Part shown: positions 48,643 to 60,116 of the stretch, one piece after another
Position numbering within the stretch: the first letter of the stretch is position 1
How the letters are laid out: each line of letters opens with the position of its first letter
DNA from: Viola odorata
Taxonomy: Eukaryota > Streptophyta > Magnoliopsida > Malpighiales > Violaceae
Reading direction: 5' to 3'
DNA length: 64,000 bases
Assembly (NCBI GenBank): GCA_963691705.1
Contig: OY829541.1
Span: forward strand, 69,969,189-70,033,188
Translations under genes and position numbers: made by a program
Notes under the pieces: model-generated
The model's input: the letters and a program-made list of their open reading frames with translations, nothing else
Databases searched by the model: none
Told to the model about the DNA's origin: nothing

Positions 48643-49309
48643 CAGTAGAAACTCTATAAAATAATACACTTGTGACGACCAAAATTTATTAATTAAAAGA
48701 GTTATTAATTAATCGATAAATTAATAATTATTAATTTATATATTAATTTATATTTTATTAATTTATAGTAAAATACTTAGTTTACAAACACCTTTCAAGC
48801 TTCCACTTACTGTAATTATTGTATACAATGCATGTACTGTATATCAAATGAAGGGCCAAATTTGAAAGAAACCTTCAATCTCCCACTTTATTATGCTTCT
48901 TGTGTTCAATGTATCACTTTATGGACATTAAAAATATTTTCTATATAAACAAGATCAAAATACTATAGGTTAACACAAACAAATCATACACACAACATGG
49001 CTTCCCATCTTAAAGGTGTGAAAAAAACAACAATGACAGACGAGATTCGAAGAGCATTATGCAAGCACAACAAGGATAATCCAAGTCTCACTCAAAAACT
49101 ATATATAAATCATTCATGTAATATGCTATATATAAGGAATTATTAATTTATATTTTATATGGGGTCAAAAGAAATTATCAAAAATGTATTATCTTATAAT
49201 TTTAGCGAATTATTAATTTAGCACCCTATCCCCGAGTCGGGACCGGCCAAAAATATTATCTTAGAGAGTTTATTAAATAATCGAGTATTAATTTATCGAG
49301 TTTCTACTG
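48643..49309. mobile_element. Non-autonomous pogo/Emigrant-type (Tc1/mariner superfamily) transposon
   Basis: Terminal inverted repeats start CAGTAGAAACTC and extend imperfectly to about 25 bp at both ends, flanked by TA on both sides (48641-48642 and 49310-49311). The TIR CAGTA-A-CTCTATAAA closely resembles those of plant Emigrant/Lemi1 pogo-like elements. Inside, an ATG at 48997 opens MASHLKGVKKTTMTDEIRRA and ends at 49146; the following residues LCKHNKDNPSLTQK resemble the CENP-B-type helix-turn-helix N-terminus of pogo transposases. The rest of transposase is deleted, so the element cannot move by itself. Confidence 0.82.
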
Positions 49310-49311
49310 TA

Positions 49312-50015
49312 TTAAGGTTTTCATAGTATTGATTTTCTTTTGAGTTGTACTTTGTACTTATAAGTTAAATTTTCTCTAGCTTATCTATGATTTTTTATTT
49401 GCAAAATTTTTCCATGTTAAAAACAAAGCGTTATTTTTTTCTTCTTTAATTACTCATTTATTTTTGAACTTGTTATTGTGTGTTGATTTAAAGGTAAAAA
49501 ATATCACTATATTTGGTTATATTTTTTCCCTTTAGGATTGAATCGTAGGACCAATATAAACACCTTAAATAAATTAAGAAATACTAAAGCTGATGGAGGA
49601 TTAATTTTTTTTACCAACATATATATCTTCAATTTGTTAAAATTTGATATAGTAGTGGAGCCATTAGTTATGACTTAATAATTAAGTGATACTATAGAGC
49701 TCATGCCACGTCTCAATTGCACGGGAAAGAGAGAATGTCAGGTCAATTATATGCATTTAAGCTCCTTGCATACTTTTATAATGCCAACGTGTCATGGTGA
49801 CGGTCGTTCAGTTTCTCACGATGAAATCTTACCATGTCATATTGAAATATTTTTTAGATAATGAGACAGGAAGCATCTCAGTACAAAACGAAATTACATG
49901 ATGGAAGTTATTAACGAGCTTCTTGTCTCCAAGTGAGAAAGAAGAAGATGCCTTCCCTTTGAAGAGGGACCTCGGCTAAAACGACGACGACGTACGACGT
50001 ACTGTATACAAACGA
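49312..50015. other. AT-rich spacer
   Basis: Intergenic downstream of the SABATH gene, probably including its 3' UTR near 49950-50015. No supportable feature was seen. Confidence 0.4.
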
Positions 50016-51961
50016 TTACTCAGAGTGGTCCTTTCGGAAAAGGGAGATAACCCAATTCGTGTACCTCGTGTTGTGCTTGGACAAGTACTCGTCCACAAGC
50101 ACCTCGTAACGTTTGAACAAAATGTCCATAATACCGACGTGTTGGGTCCCAAAATGAGATTGCAACATCGACTCCACGACTGCTCTAATCGTCTTGGCCA
50201 CTCGATACCCTGGCCCACCGCATCCACCGAAACCACCACCTCCGTCCATATCAATCTCAAAACCTTCCACGCGACCCACGAGGAATGAACCTTCGTTTTC
50301 CACTTCCTTTATCACTTCTTCTGCACATGGAGCATAGTATGGGGCATTGAATGAGTCCACCTTGTCCTCTTCCATCAGGCCCTGCATGTCCACAAAAATG
50401 AATTTTATTAAATTGAAGATCTTTTCCCCCCTTAAATTTGTGAAGGAAAATGCTTCATAGGTATGTACTAGTGCATAACATTGGTTAGTTTTAATTTAGT
50501 AGTAGGTTTGAGTCTTAAAAAAAATTATACTAAACGGGATTAATCTCCGGACTGTATCAACGTCATAAGAAGAAAGGAATTACACCTCAGAAGCCATGGT
50601 CATCAAGGCTCGAGCTAAGAGTTCCCACTGGAAACAGGCCTCATCAGAAGTAGGATCAGTGGATTTCCGGCCCATGAATGACAAGACCATGCAACCTCCC
50701 CCAACTATTTCATCAGAACGTGATTTTAAAAAAATAGAGAAATCATCCTTAAACTGTGCCGAATATGCATCCAGCACGCCTTGCGGGCTGCTCTTTGATA
50801 TATAAATCTTCCCCTTGTTTACGGCTGCATGATCTTGGCTAATGCTGCCATCTAGACCAGCCGGAACCTGCCCATTTATAACCACCTCATTAATTAAACA
50901 ATCCGAATATATAAATATGTCATGTACAACAGTGGCGGAGGGGACCATGACTCTTAACAAATTTTTATCTTATTTGTTCCCTTCAAAAACTTCTTGTTAG
51001 GCTCCGCCACTGAATCTAATTAGTGTTCGATGCATATAGGAAACTATTAACCTGAGAAAGCCAATGAAGGCTTGAAGATGAGTGAACACAGTGCAGGCTC
51101 TTTTTGGGAAACAATCTCCCGTAGAAAGACCCCGGCATGGCCGACACGAAACATTGCTCAAACTCAACCCCCCTCTCCTTCAGGTTGCTGTAGAATTCTG
51201 GCAACAACCCGAAAATGCAGTTGAAGTCGTTGCAAGGAAGGTCGTTTAAGGAGACATGGAATTCTGGTGTTGGTGCACCCTTTTCTTGGCATTGGGCCAA
51301 GACTGTGTCTATTATCTCCAAAATTACAAGCAAAGCATTGGGACCAGATGAGCAGCCCAAGTCTGCTACGCCTATGCTTTCTGGGATTTTGACGACCAAC
51401 ATCTTTGTTATAGCTTCCTCCAACGCTGGCTTTGCTAGAGATATAATCTTCCTCTAAAAAAAAGAGAGAAAAAATTAAACTAATTATAAAATTAAAAACT
51501 AATTATAAAATTAAATTTTAATTATATAGGATACTGCTGATAGTTATTGAGTAACGTATCTCTCTCCACTTTGAACTCTTGTAACTCCCAACCTCTTGTA
51601 GCGTATGTAACACCCAAAGTCTTGTAACGTTCAAGCTATTGTAATGTATATATTATATATACATACACTACAAGAAAGATAGTGTACTTTTACAATCTTC
51701 GTTGTTCTTATAATTGTCTATTAATTGTCTATTGGCGATAAAATAAATTAAAACCTTTAAAACGGCATTAGCAAGACGCCAATTAACTCTACCCTTCTCT
51801 AGTACAAAATAAGAATATGCAAAATGACCCTCTAAACCAAAAAAGAAGAAGTTAGTAAAGTGATGATTAGAAAGAAATTAATTAACCTGGATGATTGAGT
51901 TTTTGGCATAACTATTTTCACCGTTCCCTTCATTCATGTGAAGTGTTTGCAGTCTCTCCAT
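50016..51961 (-). CDS. SABATH family S-adenosylmethionine-dependent carboxyl methyltransferase
   Basis: Four exons, 51961-51887, 51453-51052, 50867-50586 and 50381-50016, join in frame to 374 residues, normal for SABATH. The N-terminal [14 protein letters not shown] (9-22), SAM site [10 protein letters not shown] (55-64), [10 protein letters not shown], and the carboxylate-binding SSSLHWLSQ (151-159) are all present. Gln25 lies where SAMT binds its carboxylate. The family methylates carboxyls of salicylate, benzoate, jasmonate, IAA or loganate, or xanthine nitrogens. The Gln/His/Trp set fits a carboxyl substrate, but I cannot name it. Intron 2 contains an 83-bp MITE. A TATA box is at 52066-52076 and a G-box satellite starts just beyond, an unusual promoter setting. 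Confidence 0.93.
50930..51012. mobile_element. 83-bp MITE in SABATH intron 2
   Basis: CAGTGGCGGAG opens and CTCCGCCACTG closes this stretch, a perfect 11-bp terminal inverted repeat; the next bases (GGGACC versus TTAGG) do not continue the match. This type of TIR (CAGTGGCGGAGCC) recurs in short plant MITEs. No clear target duplication is visible. It lies within intron 2 (50868-51051). Confidence 0.6.
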
Positions 51962-52065
51962 CTCCTTTGGCTCTCTTTAATTAGCTAGCTAGCACATACA
52001 AAGGAGATGCAAATATGAAGTTTTTCCTAAGAATTTTGCTCACTTATAGTGAAAACAAGGATGGG

Positions 52066-52076
52066 CTTATATATAG
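52066..52076 (-). promoter_or_regulatory. SABATH TATA box
   Basis: CTATATATAAG on the minus strand, 105 bp upstream of the ATG. This places transcription start near 52040. It lies between the coding region and the first satellite G-box at about 52149. Confidence 0.7.
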
Positions 52077-52109
52077 GGTGGGAGCACTAACATGTGTGAA
52101 ATGTGTTAA

Positions 52110-54765
52110 AATACAAATTTGAATGGTTTAAGGTTTGTTTTTAAAAACCACACGTGCCATATAATTACGGTTGAAGTTTGTCACACATTTTTCATGCATT
52201 AATTAAGTTCATGTATATTAGAGTCACAAGTCTAGATATGTCTAATTATATGGAATGGTTTAATGTTTATTTTTAAGAAACACGTGTATCATATAATTAC
52301 TGTTGAAGTTTGTGACACATTTTTCATGTATTAATTAAGTTCATGTATATTAGAGTCTTAAGTCTAAATACATGTCTAATTACATGGAATGGTTTAAGGT
52401 TTCCTTTTAAGAAACATGTGTGCCATATAGTTAATATTGAAATTTGTGACACATTCCATGCATTAATTAAGTTCATGTATATTAGAGTCACAAGTCTAGA
52501 TACATGTCTAATTATATGGAATGGTTTAAGGTTTATTTTTAAGAAACACGTGTGTCATATAATTACTGTTGAAGTTTGTGACACATTTTTCATGTATTAA
52601 TTAAGTTCGTGTATATTAGAGTCTTAAGTCTAAATACATGTCTAATTACATGGAATGGTTTAAGGTTTCTTTTTAAGAAACACGTGTGCCATATAGTTAA
52701 TATTGAAATTTGTGACACATTCCATGCATTAATTAAGTTCATGTATATTAGAGTCACAAATCTAGATACATGTCTAATTACATGGAATGGTTTAAGGTTT
52801 ATTTTTAGGAAACACGTGTGTCATATAATTACTGTTGAAGTTTGTGACACATTTTTCATGTATATTAGAGTCTTAAGTCTAAATACATGTCTAATTACAT
52901 GGAATGGTTTAAGGTTTCTTTTTAAGAAACACGTGTGCCATATAGTTACTATTGAAATTTGTGACACATATTCCATGCATTAATTAAGTTCATGTATATT
53001 AGAGTCACAAGTCTAGATACATGTCTAATTACGTGGAATGGTTTAAGGTTTATTTTTAAGAAACACATGTGTCATATAATTACTATTGAAGTTTGTGACA
53101 CATTTTTCATGTATTAATTAAGTTCATGTATATTAGAGTCTTAAGTCTAAATACAAGTCTAATTACATGGAATGGTTTAAGGTTTCTTTTTAAGAAACAC
53201 GTGTGCCATATAGTTACTATTGAAATTTGTGACACATTTTCCATGCATTAATTAAGTTAATGTATATTAGAGTCACAAGTCTAGATACAAATCTAATTAC
53301 ATGGAATGATTTAAGGTTTGTTGTTAAGAAACACGTGTGCCATATAGTTACTGTTGAAGTTTGCGACACCTTTTCCATGCATTAATTAAGTTCATGTATA
53401 TTAGAATCACAAGTCTAAATACATGTCTAATTATATGGAATGGTTTAAGGTTTATTTTTAAGAAACACGTGTGCCATATAGTCACTGTTGAAGTTTGGGA
53501 CACATTTTCCATGCATTAATTAAGTTCATATATATTAGAGTCACAAGTCTAGATACATGTCTAATTATATGGAATGGTTTAAGGCTTATTTTTAAGAAAC
53601 ACGTGTGCCATATAGTTACTGTTGAAGCTTGCGACACCTTTTCCATGCATTAATTAAGTTCATGTATATTAGAGTCACAAGTCTAGATACATGTCTAATT
53701 ATATGGAATGGTTTAAGGTTTGTTTTTAAAAAACATGTGTGCCATATAGTCACTGTTGAAGTTTGGGATACATTTTCCATGCATTAATTAAGTTCATGTA
53801 TATTACAGTCACAAGTCTAGATACATGTCTAATTACATGGAATGGTTTAAGGTTTGTTTTTAAGAAACACGTATGCCATATAGTTACCGATGAAGTTTGC
53901 GATACATTTTCCATGCATTAATTAAGTTCATGTATATTAAAGTCACAAGTCTAAATACATGTCTAATTAGATGAAATAATTTAAGGTTTATTTTTAAGAA
54001 ACACGTGTGCCATATAGTCACTGTTAAAATTTGTGACACATTTTCCATGCATTTAATTAAGTCCATGTATATTAGAGTCACAAGTCTAGATACATATCTA
54101 ATTACATGGAATGATTTAAGGTTTATTTATAAGAAACACGTGTGCCATATAGTTACTGTTGAAATTTGTGACACCTTTTACTTGCATTAATTAAGTTCAT
54201 ATATATTAGAGTCACAAGTTTAAATACATGTCTAATTACATAGAATGGTTTAAGGTTTATTGAAACACGTGTGCCATATAGTTACTGTTGAAGTTTGTGA
54301 CACATTTTCCATGCATTAATTAAGTTAATGTATATTAGAGTCACAAGTTTGGATACATGTCTAATTACATGAAATGGTTTAAGGTTTGTTTTTAAAATAC
54401 ACGTGTGCCATATATAGTTACTCATGAAGTTTGTGACACCTTTTCCATGTATTAATTAAGTTCATGTATATTAGAGTCACAAGTCTAGATACATGTCTAA
54501 TTATAGGGAATGGTTTAAGGTTTATTTTTAAGAAACACGTGTGCCATATAGTCACTGTTGAAGTTTGGGACACATTTTTTATGCATTAATTAAGTTCGTG
54601 TATATTAGAGTCACAAGTCTAGATACATGTCTAATTACATGGAAAGGTTTCAGGTTTATTTTTAAGAAACATGTGTGCTATATAGTTACTGTTGGAGTTT
54701 GTGACATCTTTTACATGCATTAGTTAAGTTCATGTATATTAAAGTCACAAGTCTAGATACATGTC

Positions 54766-54770
<5 letters not shown>
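52110..54770. repeat. About 20-unit, 132-134-bp tandem satellite with embedded G-boxes
   Basis: The unit reads as attaattaagttcatgtata, then a TTAGAGTCACAAGTCTAGATA block, a TGTCTAATTA block, GGAATGGTTTAAGGTTT, AAGAAACACGTGTGCCATAT and a GAAGTTTGTGACACATTT block. Starts of the attaagttc motif fall at 132-134-bp steps from 52205 to about 54727; one unit near 52860 has lost that motif. CACGTG is intact in 15 of 20 units (first at about 52149); the other five read CATGTG, CACATG or CACGTA. Units differ by a few percent, some being more alike within alternate pairs, which suggests local duplication of dimers. Confidence 0.95.

Positions 54771-54806
<36 letters not shown>
54769..54806. repeat. (AT)n microsatellite with adjacent T run
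   Basis: About 19 AT dinucleotides followed by 13 or so T, at the edge of the satellite. Read on the minus strand it is a poly-A tail followed by (AT)n, as often seen at LINE 3' ends. Confidence 0.9.
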
Positions 54807-54814
<8 letters not shown>

Positions 54815-55350
54815 TTGAAGATGAAAGTGGATTTGATTAATTTGCATGAGCAAGTACAAAAAACGTGATCGCCACATGGCATTCCCCTACCCAAATATTT
54901 CCTAAACCAGAAATCAAAGCAAGTTGGCCCAATTCATGGGCTGGAATATTCGTAATCCGTCTAGTGTGTTCAAACGAGCAACTGGTAAAAGTAGACGTCA
55001 ATAGGGCTACCTCCTCCAACACCAAACCCGTATAGTTCAGCGGGAAGTCTCCATTAGTCAGGGCTAAGATATTTTATAGACAGTCCAACTCAACGATAAT
55101 CTTTTCACACCCTCATTGTTGAGCCTGCGTAATGGCGTCTTTTAGCGCCAGGACTTCCGATGTTTGCGCCTCAGTCCTATGAGGGAGGAAGATGGGCCCC
55201 GAGAAAACCAGCTCACCCCTAGCGTCTCGTGCGATGAACCCCAGACCAATTCACGAAGTCCCTACCGTCTCGTCCGTTTTGACCTTGACTACTCCTATCA
55301 GGGGAGGCTGTCATTTCTGATCAAGAGGGTGGCCCATAGGAGCATGAGGC
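54807..55350 (-). mobile_element. LINE-type retrotransposon 3' fragment with RNase H-like remnant
   Basis: On the minus strand, frames read SEVLALKDAITQA, then KIIVELDCL, then VLEEVALLTSTFTSCSFEHT and NIPAHELGQLALISG, ending LAHAN* at 54837. This is the order of the RNase H-like domain near the end of plant LINE polyproteins (ALRDAI...IIVE.D...AH.LAQ.A). Stop codons interrupt it in two places. The 3' end runs into poly-A (plus-strand T run at 54803-54815). The fragment begins abruptly at about 55350, so it is 5'-truncated. Confidence 0.7.
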
Positions 55351-55425
55351 ATTTTTTCTATGCATTAATTAAGTTCATATATATTAGAGCCACAACACGT
55401 GTGCCATATAGTTATTATTGACCGA
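55351..55425. repeat. Orphan satellite unit past the LINE insertion
   Basis: Sequence tatgcattaattaagttcat followed by tatattagag and acacgtgtgccatatagtta matches the satellite unit with an internal deletion. It marks the original right edge of the array before the LINE split it. It also keeps the CACGTG core. Confidence 0.85.
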
Positions 55426-55985
55426 CCCTGTAAGTAAATAGTTTTTGTTCCATTAATTTGGAATATGATGACTTATAATATTATTGAGGATGAATTAGAC
55501 TCTATCTTGTCTTGCACCGCTATGAAAGAAATCATCTCTGAAATTAAGCTTTTTCAAAAAATAAAATTTTCTAGCATTGTCCGAAATCAAAATCGAACTC
55601 ATTAACTTACTCTGATTTTCCGGCCCATAACTAACAACTCAACTCCTCTAAAACTCAAACCTTCCCACATCATGATCAGCCCATCTCTTCTTTTTTCCAT
55701 TTTTTTAGAAGGCATCAGCCCAAGCCCACCTTAAGGTGAATGATATTGGGCCTTCATTTTCTTTTCAATAAATGGAATTCTATTTTCAGCCAAAGCCCAC
55801 CTTGAGTTTGCAGCAGATCTCTGAATTTACATTGAAAAAGGTCTCTCGATTTTCTAAACGGAGTAAAAGGCAAGCGTTACTAGATCACATCGTTACTAAA
55901 TTCCTCTTCCCCTGTCGTTACTGCCTGTGCGCCTGTGCATTTACGCCCATCTCTTCCGCCATCAAGTAAGCTCAAAGTTCGTCTA

Positions 55986-58347
55986 ATGGAGGCGAGACTA
56001 GATCACATCGACGCCGCTGATTGGTCCTACAAAGGCGAAGGTGCAGCTAATATAGTCCTCGCTTACACCGGAACATCTCCGGCTTTCGTATGTTCTTCGA
56101 CACTTCTAGTTCTAGTCCTCCTCTCTTTCTGCTCCTTTGTTTTTCAAATAATTTATCTGTTTCTACTGTTGTGATTGTGGCAGATTGGGAAAGTGTTGAG
56201 GATACAGAAAGTGGCCCGGAAAGCGACGTCGTTGAGGGTGGAGAATGAGGAAGAGTTGGCGGTGTTCACGGAGGAGGAGCGGTTAGTGTGGAGAGACGTC
56301 ACGGAGCTTCTCTCTGCTCCTACCAGAGAAGCTGCGGAACGGCTCTACGCTAAGCATGTCATGAGCCCTTTGCTTGGTCCCAATCACGTGGATTCTGGGG
56401 TCTGTATTGCTATTACCTGTTACTTACCTCAAAATCCATTACCCTCTTCAAGATAGTTATTATTTTTAGCGTGAAAATGAAACATTTTCCTTTCCACAAC
56501 TTGGCAGAGTCGTGTTCCTGTATCCAAAGAATTCCTCGAGTGTATCGCAAATGATTTGCTTAGCAAACGTCCTGCTTCCCGCGTCGACGCTGCCCGGATT
56601 GATACAGCTTGTGATTATGTGCTTCTCCTTTCTGATCACTCTATTTTCCCACAGAGTACACCACTATCTCTTCTACTCTCTTTTTCCCCTTTTGCTCTAC
56701 TTCTGTAGACTATTTCCCCTACTTATTTTAGTAAATGCATATATATTAAATTAGTTTTGCATTGTTTAATTTAGGTACTCTTGAAGGTGGGCGCTGCATA
56801 TCTGTTGAGATAAAGGTAGTTTGGGTTGTTTTCATTTGTAACTTCTGCTATGGGACACGTTGGTGTTTATTCCTTGGGAATGATATGTTTCCCTCTTTGT
56901 TTCCATCAAGTAGCCAAAATGTGGATTTCTTCCATTATCGAAATTCATAGCAGAAGGAAATGCTGTTAAGGGGAGGACAACCCGTTTCCGGATGCACCAA
57001 TTCTTGAAGATGCACCAACATGAGGTAATTCTATGATTCTTTTATGGCTAAGTTGTTTTGATGGAAATGATTTTGCTTATGCCGTCTGTTAAAAAGACTA
57101 TTACCTTTCCTCTACTGTTGAATAGTAATGTTAGTAGGATGTATATCATTTATAAATCTTTATGCATCAACAATGTCACCTTTTCCTGAACTTAACCTGA
57201 CATGATTGTGTTAATTTTTCAAGATATCTGAGTTAAGTGAGTACGACCCACTTGATCTGTTCTCTGGTTCCAAAGAAAGAATGCAAAAAGCAATAAGGAA
57301 TCTCTACAGCACTCCTCAGAACAATTTCCGTGTTTTCTTGGATGGCTCTCTCATATTTGGAGGCTTGGGTGGTGGTTCTAAGAAAACCAATGCAGTGATT
57401 GGAGATGCTTTTGAAGACGCAATCAAGGGTGTCATTGAAGCAGATGATGGGTTGCGTACAAAAAGCTTCATGCAGCTTGTTGCGGAGACAGTTCACGATT
57501 CCAGAGTACTAGACCGGCTTCTTGAAGTCCAAAAGTTTGACAGTTTAGACGTTGAAGGTGCAATTCATGCGTACTATAACGCTGTTTCTCAGCCGTGTGT
57601 GGTTTGTAAAGAATTGGATGAAGCAAGATTACCTAATAGGTACAGCTCCTTGCATTCCATAACTATGGATGAGAGCTTAAAGATCGTCAAAGATTATTTG
57701 ATAGCTGCAACGGCAAAGGACTTGAGTTTGATGATTACTTTTAAACCAAGTGAAGGTGGGGATTGTGCGTCTCCGTATAGTTGTATACACCTAGAATCAA
57801 CCAACCAAACTTTTGAATATAAGGTAAGCTGTCACTCAAAAACTTTCATTTATATCTTACTTCGCCTTTGAGGTTTCATTTCAATCGGTGATATTATATT
57901 ATGTTCATACGAGTTTCCAAAAAGAGAGAACTCTCCAGAAGAAGGACTAGTTGTTTGAATTTTGGATTCATCATCAATTTCTTTTTATCTTAACAAAAAT
58001 ATGCCACTGACGTCCCCATGATATTCATAACTGTTCTAACCAAACAATGTTAGATTTTTTTGCGTACTATTGTTATATTGCAATGGTGGTATCTTTTTCC
58101 TTAACAACAGTGTAGAATTATTGTTTGTCATGTGATGATTTTGCGAGATTTGTTATATTTGTTGAAATTTCCAGCAATATGTTCAGTATCTTACTTAGCT
58201 TGCAATATATAGGTGAATTTCATTGATCTGGATTTGAAACGTTTAAGGAAGATTGAAGACTACTATAAATTGGACAAGAAGATAGTGAATTACTACCAAC
58301 AGGTGGCGAGCAGGGAGCACGAAGAAGAAAATGTTCTTGACAAGTAG
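55986..58347 (+). CDS. IPK1: Inositol-pentakisphosphate 2-kinase
   Basis: Seven exons: 55986-56087, 56184-56399, 56508-56655, 56775-56815, 56914-57024, 57224-57823 and 58213-58347. They join to 450 residues; Arabidopsis IPK1 is 451. The enzyme phosphorylates the 2-position of inositol 1,3,4,5,6-pentakisphosphate to give phytate, and it influences phosphate sensing. The nucleotide-binding GEGAAN is at 17-22. The signature EIKPKCGFLP is at 167-176, RxRMHQFLK follows at about 193-201, and the metal-binding IDLDLK is in exon 7 at about 410-415. Conserved Cys/His zinc-type residues (AVSQPCVVCKEL) are in exon 6. All motifs are intact. Confidence 0.95.
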
Positions 58348-60116
58348 CCTTACCAAACTATGAAATGAGATCGAGACCATGGCAGATGCTTACTTCACTG
58401 AAATTTTCGGTGGTAAGTGCTTGTATTTTGGCATGGTGGTTTTGCCCCCTTGCTATTTGTGTAACTTTTGTAAGAATGAAGATGGGAAAAGCTACCTTGT
58501 GAGCGAGGAACTTTTCCTTTTATTTACTTCGGGAAGATGATTAAATTTCTTTCAAGATGTAATTATCTTTTCCCTGTGTGGTCTCTGACTATTTTTGGAC
58601 CTGACTTGTTTTTCTTCGGCTCCTTTGTTGGAGTTGGGTTCAAAATTTGTTTTATTGTATGCATTTGGTGGCAATATAACGAGTGATTATTGTATCGATT
58701 CTCTTTTGTTTGTCTATGCAATGTATTCAGAACTTGGTAAATAGGGTGTACTTGTTATTTTGCATGTAAGTTATCAGGCTGCACACATGAATTTGTTGGT
58801 ATACATTAGGCAATTTAGTTTGTAATTTTAACTGAACGAACTTTTCTTGAAATCCTAATTGAATGGGCCTTATTGAGGGTAGGGTTGAAATTGACAGAGC
58901 AGACTTTTGGGCTATATGGGAAAGTGATGTATCAACTACTCTAGTTTTATCCATCCCAGCCTACTTGACCTATACACTCCTACAGTTGGATTTGACTTAA
59001 CTCATGCGTGGAAAATGCACCACATAGATTCTTCTTTACGAGGGCAGTATATTACATAATTATCCATGAGTGTCAAAGAAATGAATTTCACCCAAGGGAA
59101 ACTCTTGTGTCTTAAGTTGCACAGTCATTGTTGTTTTATTTTTATTCTTATTTTATTGTGGAAAATAGAATATCCGTGATTGCTTAGTTGCCATGACATT
59201 CATTTTTACAGGCAACATCATTTGCATATCAAAATCCCTTCACTTTAGGGTGCACAATTTTGTTGTATCTTTTTGAGATTCCAACTCCTGGTTCATCATT
59301 TTCTTGGAACTCCACTTTTCAAATGAGATTCAACTTAGATGATGCTTGACTTCTTTTTGCTATTTGAACCCTGACATTGGTAGATGTATGCAGATTGCAT
59401 GGACTGCTGGGGTACTGATGGTGTGCCCTTAGGATTTATTATTATTTGTATACCTTCTGTTTTAGAATATTTTTAATGCTGCAACTGTGTGGAATTTCAT
59501 TATTAAATTTTAATTTCACTTATCAGCAATCCTGTTATGCATATATTGGATATCTGCTGATTTTTTTCTATCAAATTTAGCAAAGGCAGCTCAGTGGGTT
59601 GTCTTTTGAGAGTATTTAGCTTTTCTGTTCCCTCAGTTGTTAGTTTTCTTTCTTGCTCAGGTTTTATAGCAACGGTTACTCATGGATTTAACATATATTC
59701 TGAAATACATGTTCAAAGTAAGACAGGCTTCCATCTTCTGTATACTTTTGGTCAAAACTGATCGCCTATTTAATCACTGCTGATGAATTTCCTCCTGTCT
59801 GGCTATGGTTAGTGTGATGGAAACTCAATGTTCTAGCCGGGTTTGTGTTATATTTCATTTTATTGAGAAACAGCTTCACTTATGTTTGAGTATGCTTTCA
59901 GATCAGGACTTACAGGACAGGGCATTGTTTGTTTTAGTTGGTGAAATAGAATAACCATGCACTCCAATGCTGGCAGGGTTATCTATCTGACTGTATCCTT
60001 TGTTCATTCGCTTGATGATGAGCTGCCTAGTTGTTGAAGGCATCTATGCTGGAGTGAGAGTACGATCTGTAACCTCTTAATGTTGAAGTACGGGTACAGC
60101 AGAGAAGGCCAAATGG
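58348..60116. other. IPK1 3' UTR and intergenic DNA
   Basis: The first 250 bp or so is probably 3' UTR. The remainder is AT-rich without a supportable gene. Confidence 0.45.

Noticed and set aside
48179..48682. Minus-strand 167-codon Pro/His/Asn-rich ORF
   Set aside because: It is the complement of low-complexity GT-rich DNA and runs into the pogo-type element; no domain is visible.
52110..54770. CRISPR-like or coding repeat array
   Set aside because: There are no unique spacers between repeats; it is a continuous head-to-tail satellite in a plant nucleus. ORFs such as those at 52343-52983 are the satellite read in one frame and shift with the 132-134-bp period.
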